Positions 28,301 through 35,959 of a stretch of DNA of 64,000 nt are shown piece after piece (within the stretch, counting starts at the first letter, position 1; every line of letters begins with the position of its first letter). Source of the DNA: Flavobacterium johnsoniae UW101 (GTDB lineage: Bacteria > Bacteroidota > Bacteroidia > Flavobacteriales > Flavobacteriaceae); assembly GCF_000016645.1 (NCBI RefSeq), contig NC_009441.1, forward strand, positions 4,526,001 to 4,590,000, written 5' to 3'. The position numbers and the translations under genes are program-made. The notes beneath the pieces were generated by a model. The model searched no databases. It was not told where the DNA came from and worked only from the letters and a program-made list of their open reading frames with translations.

Positions 28301-28674
28301 TTCGTACAAGAAGAGGTCAGTATGCAGAAAGAAATGGAGCTATCCTTCCAATGCTTCACAGATTAGATCTTTCTGTTACTCAGGATATCTATATTAAAAT
28401 AGGCGGTAAAAAGAATTCTTTCCAAGTAAGGGCAGATATTCTAAACTTTACAAACATGCTTAATAAAGACTGGGGAGTTACACAAAGAGCAACTAATCCA
28501 AACGTTCTGGCTTACAACTCAACAGCTGCAGGAAACATACCAGTTTATCAGTTAGCTACACAAACAGATACAAATGGAATGAGAACTCTAATAAAAGATA
28601 CTTTCCAAAAAAACACATCAACATTTGATGTTTGGCAGGCACAATTTACTATTAGATATACTTTTGGTAATTAA
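25357..28674 (+). CDS. Oar-like TonB-dependent outer membrane receptor
   Basis: A 1105-aa protein. A signal peptide ends at GHAQ; then come a carboxypeptidase-regulatory-like domain (about 25-110), a plug domain with RNNKK and NAVTRSGTNEIEGSVY, and a long beta-barrel ending in FDVWQAQFTIRYTFGN. It resembles the Oar family, whose members import or export peptides or proteins and often occur without a SusD. No SusD follows here. It is a single-gene unit closed by a strong terminator. The substrate is unknown. Confidence 0.92.
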   Translation: MKKTLFVLFILLTTLGHAQVTGSAMSGTVRSTKGEVLPGATVEIIHKPTGTKYFSTSDYDGGYSAQGLRPGGPYTVKVSYVGYKTSEITDINVGLGSNLTVNIKIEEESNALQEVVVSTKSKGNFNKGRTGASQQFSNREITAVPVLGSRSVNSVTKYNANAGANGTFGGQDSRLNNFTIDGSVFNNGFGLGSESQAGGRTGSTAISLDAIEQLQVNIAPFDIRQSGFLGSGINAVTRSGTNEIEGSVYNSFRNNKKTFIGTHPGKDVTIKPGTFNEKIWGARVGAPIIKNKLFFFGNFETIENTSPATTWTSTGSPSGGSQISNPTYTEMQTLSNYMKDKFGYETGPWENYDANKTSKKFLTRIDWNINDNHKLTARYVFHNSSSDELTSNSNSLGFGNRRTSVLAMSYKNSGYTILDNTRSIVVELNSKFGNSWYNNFIAGYDKQIEDRGLQGGGLFPTIDIKNGANTYISVGLDPFTQGNKLSYSTLHFTDNLTKTIGKHSIVLGANFEYFKSSNLFFSGSNGVYVFNSLADFYAAADQSAANGGAPSSATATSPARFQYRYSALPGGEEPLQILKSNKLDLYAQDEIKLSDNFKLSIGLRASRVWFADTALENPTVTAMTFANGEKFNTGEMPDAQYLFEPRVGFNLDLNGDASTLLRGGSGIFTGRAPSVYLSNQIGNNGVLTGFVDVSGAALAAGGYGFTPRPAQYFTPETPTLPTSFDLAFTDKKFKYPQVWKTTMAVDQKLPFGFVGTVEGIIQKNINAINYYNANLDAPVGTFGGPDNRPRYSRNDAGTRVNDNVSNGIVLTNSDKGYFYSTTFKLEYPYQNGLWGSIAYTHSEAADLISPGSIASGSWTSARSINGNNDLAVSASNNNTPNRIVGVLGYRIEYGKGLGGATSINLGYIGEQANPFTYAYGGDMNGDRVNGNDLMYIPNSASEIRFAPLSVTNTVNGANVVTTYTEAQQQAAFDAYINQDKYLRTRRGQYAERNGAILPMLHRLDLSVTQDIYIKIGGKKNSFQVRADILNFTNMLNKDWGVTQRATNPNVLAYNSTAAGNIPVYQLATQTDTNGMRTLIKDTFQKNTSTFDVWQAQFTIRYTFGN

Positions 28675-28710
28675 AAAAATATTTTTATTGTTTATTGTTT
28701 TTTAAAAAAA

Positions 28711-28740
28711 GCCCTCTCATTTACTTGAGAGGGCTTTTAT
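28711..28740 (+). terminator. Rho-independent terminator
   Basis: GCCCTCTCA (28711-28719) and TGAGAGGGC (28726-28734) form a perfect 9-bp stem, preceded by an A-run and followed by TTTTAT. It lies 36 bp after the TonB receptor stop. Confidence 0.92.
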
Positions 28741-28823
28741 ATTTAGTGCCTTTTTATAAAGAAAACAATTCTTTCCTGTTGCGTTTGAATTCGTATATTC
28801 GGCCTTTATTTTGAAAAAAGAGA

Positions 28824-30086
28824 ATGATTGCTAAATTGAATGAAAAAAAATCCTATCCATGGATTGTTGTTGGCCTGCTGTGGTTTGTTGCTTTATTGAA
28901 TTATTTAGACCGACAAATGCTGTCGACTATGAAATCAGCAATGATGGATGATATTCCCGAATTGGCTAAAGCTGAAAATTTCGGTCTTTTGATGGCTGTT
29001 TTCCTTTGGATTTATGCACTTATGAGTCCTGTTTCCGGAATTATAGCAGATCGGTTTAACCGAAAAAGAATCATCATTGGAAGTCTTTTTATCTGGTCCG
29101 GGGTGACTATGGCGATGGGTTATGCCTCAACTTTCAATCAGATTTATATTTTGCGCGGCATTATGGGTTTTAGCGAAGCCTTTTATATTCCGGCTGCCTT
29201 ATCCTTAATTGCAGATTACCATCAGGAAAAAACACGCTCTTTTGCCATTGCGATTCATACCACCGGAATTTATTTAGGACAGGCACTTGGTGGTTTTGGT
29301 GCCACTATTTCTAAGTATTTTTCCTGGCATTTCAGCTTCCACTCAGTAGGTTTATTTGGTGTACTTTACAGTTTAATACTGATATTTTTTATACAAGAAA
29401 AGAAAACATACTTCTTAGATCCCACAAAAAAGTCATCTGTCGGCAATGAATTCAGGCAGATGTTCAAAGGATTAGGAATATTATTCGGTAATATCTCCTT
29501 TTGGGTTTTGCTCTTTTATTTCTCTGCACCAAGTTTACCAGGCTGGGCGGCCAAAAACTGGTTACCCACCTTATTTACTGAAACTTTACATTTAGACATG
29601 TCTCTTGCAGGACCAATTGCAACGGTAACCATTTCGATGTCTTCCTTTTTTGGCGTTTTAATTGGAGGTGCCATTTCAGACAGATGGGTAATGAAACATC
29701 TTAAAGGAAGAATTTACACCAGCGTTATTGGACTGTTTCTTACCATCCCAGCGTTGTTTTTATTTGGCTATTGCTGTGACATAGCAGCTATTGTTTTTGG
29801 CGCTGTTCTTTTCGGGCTTGGATTTGGAATATACGACACCAATAATATGCCTATTCTTTGTCAGTTCGTTGCTCCCCGTTACAGGGCTACGGGATATGGA
29901 ATTATGAATTTTGTTGGTATTTCGGCAGGAGCTGTTATTACAGAGTTTTTAGGAAAAGCCGCTGATAATGGAGGAATGAGACACGTTTTTGTACTACTCT
30001 TATTTGTAGTTTTTAGTGCAATTGTTTTACAACTGGTGAGCCTGCATCCAAAAACTATTGATATGACTGATGAAATTATCAAATAG
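28824..30086 (+). CDS. MFS transporter
   Basis: A 420-aa major facilitator protein with about 12 membrane segments. It starts WIVVGLLWFVALLNYLDRQ, and DRFNRKR forms the loop 2-3 signature. The pattern LNYLDRQ and ADRFNRKR is typical of the anion:cation symporter group (hexuronate, 4-hydroxyphenylacetate and related organic anions). The transported compound cannot be assigned. It is separated from the upstream receptor by a terminator. Confidence 0.9.
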   Translation: MIAKLNEKKSYPWIVVGLLWFVALLNYLDRQMLSTMKSAMMDDIPELAKAENFGLLMAVFLWIYALMSPVSGIIADRFNRKRIIIGSLFIWSGVTMAMGYASTFNQIYILRGIMGFSEAFYIPAALSLIADYHQEKTRSFAIAIHTTGIYLGQALGGFGATISKYFSWHFSFHSVGLFGVLYSLILIFFIQEKKTYFLDPTKKSSVGNEFRQMFKGLGILFGNISFWVLLFYFSAPSLPGWAAKNWLPTLFTETLHLDMSLAGPIATVTISMSSFFGVLIGGAISDRWVMKHLKGRIYTSVIGLFLTIPALFLFGYCCDIAAIVFGAVLFGLGFGIYDTNNMPILCQFVAPRYRATGYGIMNFVGISAGAVITEFLGKAADNGGMRHVFVLLLFVVFSAIVLQLVSLHPKTIDMTDEIIK

Positions 30087-30221
30087 AGCTTCATACAAAA
30101 TGGACTTTATCTGATAATCTTCAGTAATTAAAAGCGATCTGAAAGAAAAAAGTAAAGAGAAAAAAGCAATCCTTTTAACTAACAATTTTGATAATCATGT
30201 AGAGCAAAATTGATCCTTTAT

Positions 30222-32012
30222 TTATTTCTTTCTAATCAGTGTTTTTACATATTCCATTTCACTATCATATCCTGCAAGATACTCCTTGATGGTTGGCTGT
30301 AATTCATAATCAGGCAAAACGCCGCGCCCAAAGGGAATTGAATCAGCTTTAGGTTCTATTACAAATTTACATAAGGGAATACGGCCTGTTACAGCAGAAT
30401 TAGGAAGAGTGAAACTTAGAAAACTGCCGCTTGAATTCCCGTAATAACCACCGCCGGTTTCCTCACCAATGAATTTTGCATGAGTATAGTTTTTTGCCAG
30501 TGCGGCAAATTCTGAACCTCCCGAAAAAGTGAGACCCGAAATTAAAATATAAAGGTCTCCTTTAAAGTTTTTTATATTCGGTTTCTCCCCTATATAATGT
30601 CCCTCTTTATTTAAGTATCTGCCGTCAGTTGAAAGATAAAAATCCTCCTTTAATTCTTCGATCAGGATTTCTTTTTGACCTGCATAATTAGTATGCTCCA
30701 GAAATGAATAGGTAAACCCTGGAATCTCTACATATTTGTATTTTTTATACTCTTCATTGGTCAGGTAAGATAAAAAGTGATCTTCCATTCCCTGCTCTCC
30801 TCCTTCATTTTTTCTGATATCAATAATCAGATGTTTTATTTTTTGAGAAGAAATGCTGTCAAAGGCTTTTTCCAGAAATAACTGAAATCCTTTTCGCTTA
30901 TCAGTATAACTTCCCAAACTAAAAGTGTTGACCGTAATAACTGCTGTTGAAGTTATTGGATCTATAGAAAAATCAGATGATTTACTGAATGTATAATTAG
31001 GAACCTGCTTTTTAATTTCTTCATATAGTTTTGTGAACTCCTTAAAAGTGCAGGAAGGAATGTTTTCATAAACTATTTTAGTATTGTTATCAGGATTTAG
31101 AAGTTCCAGTGTAATAAATTTGGAAGCAGGAAAATAACGTGCATAATATTTAGAAAATGCTCCTTCAATCCATCGGTATTTACTCGTCATATTAAATCCG
31201 TCTGCGGGCTCAATTTCCAGCATTTTTGCCATGATATTTTCTATGGCTTCACCGTTTATTTTTGAAAGAACAAGACCTTTTAATTTGAAATCTTTATAAT
31301 CATTTATGACATATATTTTTTTATCTAAAACTTTAATTCCAAATGGCAGATAAGTTCCCTTTTGCTTTAAAAAAGCTGTAGTTTCATCAGAAATTTTAAT
31401 GTTGCAGTGTCCTTCCTTGGTAAACGAAACCACCGGAGCAAGTATCCTGTAAAATTCTAAAGCATTCATAGGTGCTTTTATTTTGCTTTTCTGCAGATTA
31501 CAGATACTGTCAAATTGTGTTCTTGAATTGTACCAAAGACCAACTCTGGTTTCGTAATAGGCATTCTGGAGTAAATCAAAATCAGAAAGAAGATTTTTAA
31601 CCGGGATTTTTTCAAGTGTATTAGGAACTTTTTGCAGTCGAATTGTATATTTTCCAGACTCTGAATTTGATTTTTCATCAAGAGGTTTAATCCCAACTTC
31701 AAATTCATCGGTTTTGTCAGGAGAAAACAAAATTTTCTCAGGACCGTTCTTGCCATTTGGAGAGTCAACTTCGGCCATTAGTTTCCCTTCTTTGTTTATA
31801 ATCGAAACTATAAGATCTATTCCCTGCTGCTGTACATTTAGAGCATAATAGGTGTCTGCGGTAAGTTTAATTTTAAAAAAATGCTCCTCACCTCTTTTTA
31901 TTTCAAGATTGTCAATCAGCTGGTTTAATTTGATAGTCTGCTTTTTGTGCTGTGCAGTAAGAGAAATACAAACGCATAGTGCTAAAAATATTGAGAAAAA
32001 TCTTTTTTTCAT
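30222..32012 (-). CDS. S41-family peptidase, secreted
   Basis: A 596-aa protein with a signal peptide (ending LTAQ), an N-terminal PPC-like beta domain (about 25-130), and a tail-specific protease domain with HLIIDIRKNEGG and the nucleophile region LTFSGGSEFAALAK followed by GEETGGG. It is probably periplasmic or surface-located. It follows the AraC regulator gene after 78 bp on the same strand; the regulator may control it. Unlike the S41 protein at 39642 it has no lipobox. Confidence 0.85.
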   Translation of the reverse strand: MKKRFFSIFLALCVCISLTAQHKKQTIKLNQLIDNLEIKRGEEHFFKIKLTADTYYALNVQQQGIDLIVSIINKEGKLMAEVDSPNGKNGPEKILFSPDKTDEFEVGIKPLDEKSNSESGKYTIRLQKVPNTLEKIPVKNLLSDFDLLQNAYYETRVGLWYNSRTQFDSICNLQKSKIKAPMNALEFYRILAPVVSFTKEGHCNIKISDETTAFLKQKGTYLPFGIKVLDKKIYVINDYKDFKLKGLVLSKINGEAIENIMAKMLEIEPADGFNMTSKYRWIEGAFSKYYARYFPASKFITLELLNPDNNTKIVYENIPSCTFKEFTKLYEEIKKQVPNYTFSKSSDFSIDPITSTAVITVNTFSLGSYTDKRKGFQLFLEKAFDSISSQKIKHLIIDIRKNEGGEQGMEDHFLSYLTNEEYKKYKYVEIPGFTYSFLEHTNYAGQKEILIEELKEDFYLSTDGRYLNKEGHYIGEKPNIKNFKGDLYILISGLTFSGGSEFAALAKNYTHAKFIGEETGGGYYGNSSGSFLSFTLPNSAVTGRIPLCKFVIEPKADSIPFGRGVLPDYELQPTIKEYLAGYDSEMEYVKTLIRKK

Positions 32013-32090
32013 TTCATATCAGAATTAGAATACCCAAAAATACAATGCTGTAACAAAACTCTGTTGTACGATATTGCAGTATTAGGAAAT

Positions 32091-32864
32091 TTAAGAAATT
32101 TTATACTGCAGAGGTGTTACTCCGGTGAATTCTTTAAATTTTCTGCAAAAATGCGCTGTATCGTAAAATCCGCTTTCGATTGCGGCATCAGCTAAATCAA
32201 TCCCATCATTGAGCAGAATTTTTGATTTTTCGATTCTCTTTAAAATGACATAACTGTTTGGCGTCATTCCTGTCTCATATTTAAATAGTCTCAAAAACTT
32301 ATATTTGTCAAGTCCAAAACTTTTTGCTGCTGCTTCTAATGAAAATTTTTCACTAATCTTATCTTCCAAAAACCTTGAGAACAAGTTAATTTCGGAGTTT
32401 TTAAATTTTTGATTTTTTCCCCAGCGTCGGATAAGACTTTCTAATACTGCCAGCAATGCTTTTTCAATTTCAATACTCTCAAAATTTTGAGACAAGAAAT
32501 AAAATTCCCGAAACAGCTGTTCGTCATAAATAATCTTGTGATCAAAAAAAACGTCGTTGTTATTGTTGATCATTTTCATAACATCCGGTGCAATATAAAA
32601 GGTAAAAAATGAATTGCCGGTTTTTCCATCACAGGGTGTCGCATGAACCTCAAAAGGATTTGTTATTGATAAGGTCCCTGCCGGTGCCTGCAGATATTTA
32701 TTAGTCAGCTTAGTGTCAAAAGTATGTTTTAAAATTAATGCAATGTTAAATGTATCGTGTGTATGATAAGGAAAGCTTACCGTATTGTTTTGGGCATTCA
32801 AAAGCTCTAAACCGTCTAGAATGGGAAGTTTGTGAAATGTATTATGATTTTTTACAACTGTCAT
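32091..32864 (-). CDS. AraC-family transcriptional regulator
   Basis: A 257-aa protein with an N-terminal cupin-like sensing domain (SFPYHTHDTFNIALI, about 10-150) and a C-terminal pair of helix-turn-helix motifs (FSLEAAAKSFGLDKYKFLRLFKYETGMTP; AAIESGFYDTAHFCRKFKEFTGVTPLQY). It lies directly upstream of the S41 peptidase. The ligand is unknown. Confidence 0.9.
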   Translation of the reverse strand: MTVVKNHNTFHKLPILDGLELLNAQNNTVSFPYHTHDTFNIALILKHTFDTKLTNKYLQAPAGTLSITNPFEVHATPCDGKTGNSFFTFYIAPDVMKMINNNNDVFFDHKIIYDEQLFREFYFLSQNFESIEIEKALLAVLESLIRRWGKNQKFKNSEINLFSRFLEDKISEKFSLEAAAKSFGLDKYKFLRLFKYETGMTPNSYVILKRIEKSKILLNDGIDLADAAIESGFYDTAHFCRKFKEFTGVTPLQYKIS

Positions 32865-33218
32865 AAGTATTTGATTAAACTAATAAAAAACATTCCATTA
32901 TGATAATTGATCTCTTCAATACTTCATGCAGAAAAAGAGTATCTTATACTTCGTTTACAACACAAATATAAACAGGATTTATTTACTTAATACACCTTCT
33001 TGAAATCTGTCTCTATTTATAACGCAGCAGTCTTTAACCTGATACTTTTTCTGTCATTCTTGCCTGTAATCAAAGTAATATGACTACAGGTCAAATTCAG
33101 ATGAAATGGTCAAAAAACTATTGGAATAATCTTCTGCCTTCAAAAAATTATTCTAAAATACATTCGCTTTGAAACAAATAGTTTCATTAAAAACTTTTTT
33201 TAACGTTATAAAAATCAA
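32865..33218. other. Intergenic region upstream of the attenuator leader
   Basis: No gene seen. CCTGTA and TACAGG near 33061-33088 form a small inverted repeat. The region should hold the AraC gene promoter on the minus strand and upstream elements of the ilv leader on the plus strand. Confidence 0.45.
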
Positions 33219-33226
33219 TACATTTG
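33219..33226 (+). promoter_or_regulatory. -7 element of the ilv leader transcript
   Basis: TACATTTG fits TAnnTTTG exactly and lies 20 bp before the first leader-peptide ATG. Transcription would start near 33233 and include both attenuators. Confidence 0.6.
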
Positions 33227-33246
33227 CCGCATATCAGAAATACAAA

Positions 33247-33300
33247 ATGAAAAACTCAATTAACATCACTATCATTAGCAGAATTATTATCATTAGATAA
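33247..33300 (+). CDS. Isoleucine-rich leader peptide 1
   Basis: A 17-residue peptide, MKNSINITIISRIIIIR, with eight Ile, four of them consecutive. It is followed by a terminator and a complementary array fitting classical attenuation. Segment 1 (33261-33270, inside the peptide frame) pairs with segment 2 (33306-33315). Segment 2 pairs alternatively with segment 3 (33344-33352), the 5' arm of the terminator. Stalling at Ile codons would free segment 2 and favour readthrough; completion to the stop at 33300 would mask it and favour termination. Confidence 0.85.
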   Translation: MKNSINITIISRIIIIR

Positions 33301-33341
33301 TGATCAGGGATGTTATATAAATAAGTACACAGATACAATTT

Positions 33342-33370
33342 AAAACCTCCCTTTTTGGGAGGTTTTTTTA
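33342..33370 (+). terminator. Attenuator terminator 1
   Basis: AAAACCTCCC (33342-33351), loop TTTTT, then GGGAGGTTTT (33357-33366) and further T. AACCTCCCT can pair instead with AGGGATGTT at 33306-33314 (eight of nine positions), the expected antiterminator. Confidence 0.88.
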
Positions 33371-33382
33371 TTTAGAATATAC

Positions 33383-33439
33383 ATGAAAAATTCAGTACAA
33401 ATTATCATTAGCGCAATTATCATTATTCGTTTGTTATGA
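33383..33439 (+). CDS. Branched-chain-rich leader peptide 2
   Basis: An 18-residue peptide, MKNSVQIIISAIIIIRLL, with seven Ile, two Leu and one Val. It shares the MKNS start and the IIIIR core with leader 1, so the unit looks duplicated. A second terminator follows. A G-rich stretch after its stop (33441-33451) can pair with the 5' arm of that terminator (33466-33476) at nine of eleven positions counting one G-U. The two terminal Leu codons may add leucine to the signal. Confidence 0.85.
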   Translation: MKNSVQIIISAIIIIRLL

Positions 33440-33464
33440 CGAGGCAGGATTCTATTGTGCAATA

Positions 33465-33503
33465 AAAACCTTTCTCAGTCATAAATGAGAAAGGTTTTTT
33501 TAT
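33465..33503 (+). terminator. Attenuator terminator 2
   Basis: A 13-bp stem (33465-33477 with 33486-33498) and an 8-nt loop, followed by the rest of an uninterrupted T-run. It lies 50 bp before the start of the acetolactate synthase small subunit gene. Confidence 0.88.
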
Positions 33504-33552
33504 TTCTAAAAAACACAAACTAATAATAATTCAAAAATCAGACACTTTTTAA

Positions 33553-34056
33553 ATGAAACAGGAATATACTTTTACCGCCTACACAGAAGATCAAATGGGA
33601 TTACTTAATAAAATAACGGTCATACTTTCGCGAAGAAAAATCAGTATAAAAAGTCTTAATATCTCTACTTGCGAAATTGATAAAATGTACAGATGTACTC
33701 TGGTTATAGAAGAAACTTTTGAAATCGCCAGAAATATTGCGCTTCAAATCGAAAAAATAATCGAGGTTTTCAAATGCTATTGCAGCACTAACGAAGAAAT
33801 CATCTGGAAACAAATGGGATTGTTTAAAGTAATAACTTCAAGTTTCATTAACGAGGAAAATATGAACCATCTACTTAGAAAACAAAGCGTCAGATTTATA
33901 ACAATAGAAAAAGATTTCATTGTGTTTGAAGCAACAGGACAAGAAGAAGAACTCGATAATCTGGCTGCAGAATTGAGGAACTTTGGATTAATCGAATTTA
34001 TAAAAACTGCCCGAATTGCAGTTGCCAGCAATAGTCATGCTTTCGATATTTACTAA
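33553..34056 (+). CDS. ilvN: Acetolactate synthase small (regulatory) subunit
   Basis: A 167-aa protein with an N-terminal ACT domain (YTFTAYTEDQMGLLNKITVILSRRKISIKSLNIS) that binds valine in the family, and a C-terminal small-subunit domain. The subunit confers feedback control on the catalytic IlvB and raises its activity. Neither ilvB nor any other ilv gene is adjacent here; the next gene is on the opposite strand after a terminator. Its expression appears to depend on two attenuators in series. Confidence 0.9.
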   Translation: MKQEYTFTAYTEDQMGLLNKITVILSRRKISIKSLNISTCEIDKMYRCTLVIEETFEIARNIALQIEKIIEVFKCYCSTNEEIIWKQMGLFKVITSSFINEENMNHLLRKQSVRFITIEKDFIVFEATGQEEELDNLAAELRNFGLIEFIKTARIAVASNSHAFDIY

Positions 34057-34095
34057 CATCGGCAAATAGAGAAATATCACAAAACAAATACAAGT

Positions 34096-34139
34096 AAACG
34101 AGTTAAAAATATTTAAACAATATTCTTAACTCGTTTTTT
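34096..34139. terminator. Bidirectional terminator
   Basis: AAACGAGTTAA (34096-34106) pairs with TTAACTCGTTT (34126-34136), followed by T on the plus strand. It lies between the convergent ilvN and HxlR genes. Confidence 0.75.
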
Positions 34140-34156
34140 ATTTGTTTGCTTTTGCA

Positions 34157-34504
34157 CTAACCTTCAATAATCACCTTGCGATGTTTTATCCCCCACTCAG
34201 CAAGATCATTTATGATAGTCTTTAATGTCAGTCCATACTCAGTGAGCTGATAATGAATAGTTACAGGCTGAGTATCTAAAACTATACGTTTGATAAGTTT
34301 ATTGATTTCCAATTCCTTTAATTCTTTGCTTAACATTTTATTGGATATCCCGTTTACATCATTTAAAATATCTGTAAACCTTCTTTTGTTATGATAACAG
34401 ATGGATGAAATAATAGAAATTTTCCATTTTCCATTTAATATGTCCATAGTATCGTGGACAGCCATTATCTCTTTTTTATGTTCAATCTGACATTCGTTAC
34501 TCAT
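34157..34504 (-). CDS. HxlR-family transcriptional regulator (1)
   Basis: A 115-aa winged-helix protein with ILNGKWKISIISSICYHNKRRFTDILNDVNGISNKMLSKELKELE, the HxlR core. Cys22-type redox sensing is not obvious, though several Cys are present. It is divergent from a short-chain dehydrogenase across 106 bp that contain repeated GTTACT words, a probable operator. HxlR regulators commonly repress a divergent oxidoreductase gene in response to reactive electrophiles. Confidence 0.9.
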   Translation of the reverse strand: MSNECQIEHKKEIMAVHDTMDILNGKWKISIISSICYHNKRRFTDILNDVNGISNKMLSKELKELEINKLIKRIVLDTQPVTIHYQLTEYGLTLKTIINDLAEWGIKHRKVIIEG

Positions 34505-34506
34505 AG

Positions 34507-34554
34507 GTTACTTGGTTACTCAAATGTTACTGTTACTTTTAGTTACAAAGTAAC
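34507..34554. promoter_or_regulatory. GTTACT repeat array, candidate HxlR operator
   Basis: GTTACT occurs at 34507, 34515, 34526 and 34532; GTTACA follows at 34542 and the inverted AGTAAC at 34549. The array lies in the divergent promoter region of the HxlR and dehydrogenase genes and ends 20 bp before the dehydrogenase -7 box. Confidence 0.6.
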
Positions 34555-34574
34555 AATAATAAACTTCACTAAAC

Positions 34575-34582
34575 TAACTTTG
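34575..34582 (+). promoter_or_regulatory. -7 element of the dehydrogenase at 34611
   Basis: TAACTTTG fits TAnnTTTG exactly, 28 bp before the start codon. Confidence 0.6.
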
Positions 34583-34610
34583 CCTGTATAAATTTTAAAA
34601 CATACTAAAA

Positions 34611-35354
34611 ATGGATTTTACCAATAAAAATGTCCTTATTACCGGAGGTACTACAGGAATTGGATTAGCAACAGCAAAAGAGTTTATAAAAGCAGGCGCA
34701 AATGTTTGGATTACCGGAAGAAACAGCGAAAACCTTGAAAAAGCTGCTAACGAAATTAATAGTCAGAAATTAAAAACGATAGTTTCTGATACTGCCAATT
34801 TATCTGATCTTTCTCTTTTAGAAAAAGCTTTCGCAGAAAACAACGCTCCATTAGATGTTCTTTTCTTAAACGCTGGAATAGCAAGATTTACTTCAATCGA
34901 AGATGTAACTGAAGCCGATTTTGATGCACAGTTTAATACCAATGTGAAAGGTCATTTTTTCACACTTCAAAAATTACTGCCGCATTTAGCCGAAGGTTCA
35001 TCAGTAATATTTACTTCCTCTACAGTGGCGACAGCTTCTAATTTAGGAAGCAGTATATATTCGGCTACCAAAGGAGCTTTGAACAAAATTGCTCAAATTG
35101 CGGCAAATGAATTAGCAGGCAGAAAAATACGCGTTAATATTGTAAGTCCCGGTCCGGTTTCTACACCTGGACTTCATAATGCAGTACCTGAGGAAGCAAA
35201 AGAATATCTGGCGGGTGCTACAGCAATGCAGAGACTAGGAGATTCATCTGAAATAGCCAAAACTGTATTATTTCTTGCTTCAGAAAATGCAAGCTTTATT
35301 ACTGGAACAGAGCTTTTGGCAGACGGAGGATATATAAACTATGCTCTAAAATAA
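34611..35354 (+). CDS. Short-chain dehydrogenase/reductase
   Basis: A 247-aa classical SDR. TGGTTGIG is the cofactor loop, NAG lies at about residue 88, Ser in FTSST and YSATKGA are catalytic, and GTELLADGGY closes the fold as in many FabG-like enzymes. It is divergent from an HxlR regulator and ends at a clear terminator. An electrophile- or quinone-detoxifying role is plausible from the context only. Confidence 0.9.
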   Translation: MDFTNKNVLITGGTTGIGLATAKEFIKAGANVWITGRNSENLEKAANEINSQKLKTIVSDTANLSDLSLLEKAFAENNAPLDVLFLNAGIARFTSIEDVTEADFDAQFNTNVKGHFFTLQKLLPHLAEGSSVIFTSSTVATASNLGSSIYSATKGALNKIAQIAANELAGRKIRVNIVSPGPVSTPGLHNAVPEEAKEYLAGATAMQRLGDSSEIAKTVLFLASENASFITGTELLADGGYINYALK

Positions 35355-35395
35355 ATTGATCATTAAATATTAAATTACGATAATTTGATATAATT

Positions 35396-35428
35396 AAAAT
35401 GCTAAATCATGTGATTTAGCATTTTTTA
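35396..35428. terminator. Bidirectional terminator
   Basis: TGCTAAATCA (35400-35409) and TGATTTAGCA (35412-35421) form a perfect stem, flanked by an A-run and a T-run. It lies between the convergent dehydrogenase and second HxlR genes. Confidence 0.85.
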
Positions 35429-35458
35429 TTTAGATTGATGCAGCTCTCAAATTATATA

Positions 35459-35824
35459 TTATTGGTTTGAGTCTAAACGTCTCAAAATTAACGTTCGTAA
35501 ACGCGCCTCATGCTCATCTCCCCAATTCCCAATTGCAGAAATTACAGGAATTAATGTTTTCCCAAAATCAGTCAGGCTGTACTCTACTTTTGGAGGCACA
35601 ACAGGATATATAATTTTTGAAACAAGTTCATGTTCCTCCAATTCCTTGAGCTGAATATTCAAAACCCGGCGAGAAGCATCTGGTATTTTACGCTGTAATT
35701 CACTTGGTCGTTTGTGTCCCTCGTTTATAAACCAGAGCAAACGTATTTTCCATTTACCGTAAAGTACTTCACCTATCAGGTCAAGACCGCAATTTAAGTT
35801 TGGGGTTGTTTTTCTTTCATACAT
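35459..35824 (-). CDS. HxlR-family transcriptional regulator (2)
   Basis: A 121-aa winged-helix protein with LIGEVLYGKWKIRLLWFINEGHKRPSELQRKIPDASRRVLNIQLKELEEHELV, a clear HxlR domain. It is divergent from a second short-chain dehydrogenase, repeating the arrangement 1.3 kb upstream, but the two regulators differ clearly in sequence. Inverted repeats occur in the shared promoter region. Confidence 0.9.
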   Translation of the reverse strand: MYERKTTPNLNCGLDLIGEVLYGKWKIRLLWFINEGHKRPSELQRKIPDASRRVLNIQLKELEEHELVSKIIYPVVPPKVEYSLTDFGKTLIPVISAIGNWGDEHEARLRTLILRRLDSNQ

Positions 35825-35858
35825 ATTGCAAATTTAAACGTATATCCCAATCCGTGCA

Positions 35859-35926
35859 ATAGGGGAAAAATTTATCCCTATATGAATCGTAACTCCGTAC
35901 TTGTGAGGAACTAACGTACTTCGGAG
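35859..35926. promoter_or_regulatory. Inverted repeats in the second HxlR/dehydrogenase promoter region
   Basis: ATAGGG (35859-35864) pairs with CCCTAT (35876-35881). CTCCG (35893-35897) pairs with CGGAG (35922-35926) and encloses the direct repeat CGTACTT at 35896 and 35915. No GTTACT words occur, so the operator differs from the neighbouring module. Confidence 0.45.
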
Positions 35927-35959
35927 ATTTGTACAATAGAAATTTTAATCAAATACAAG

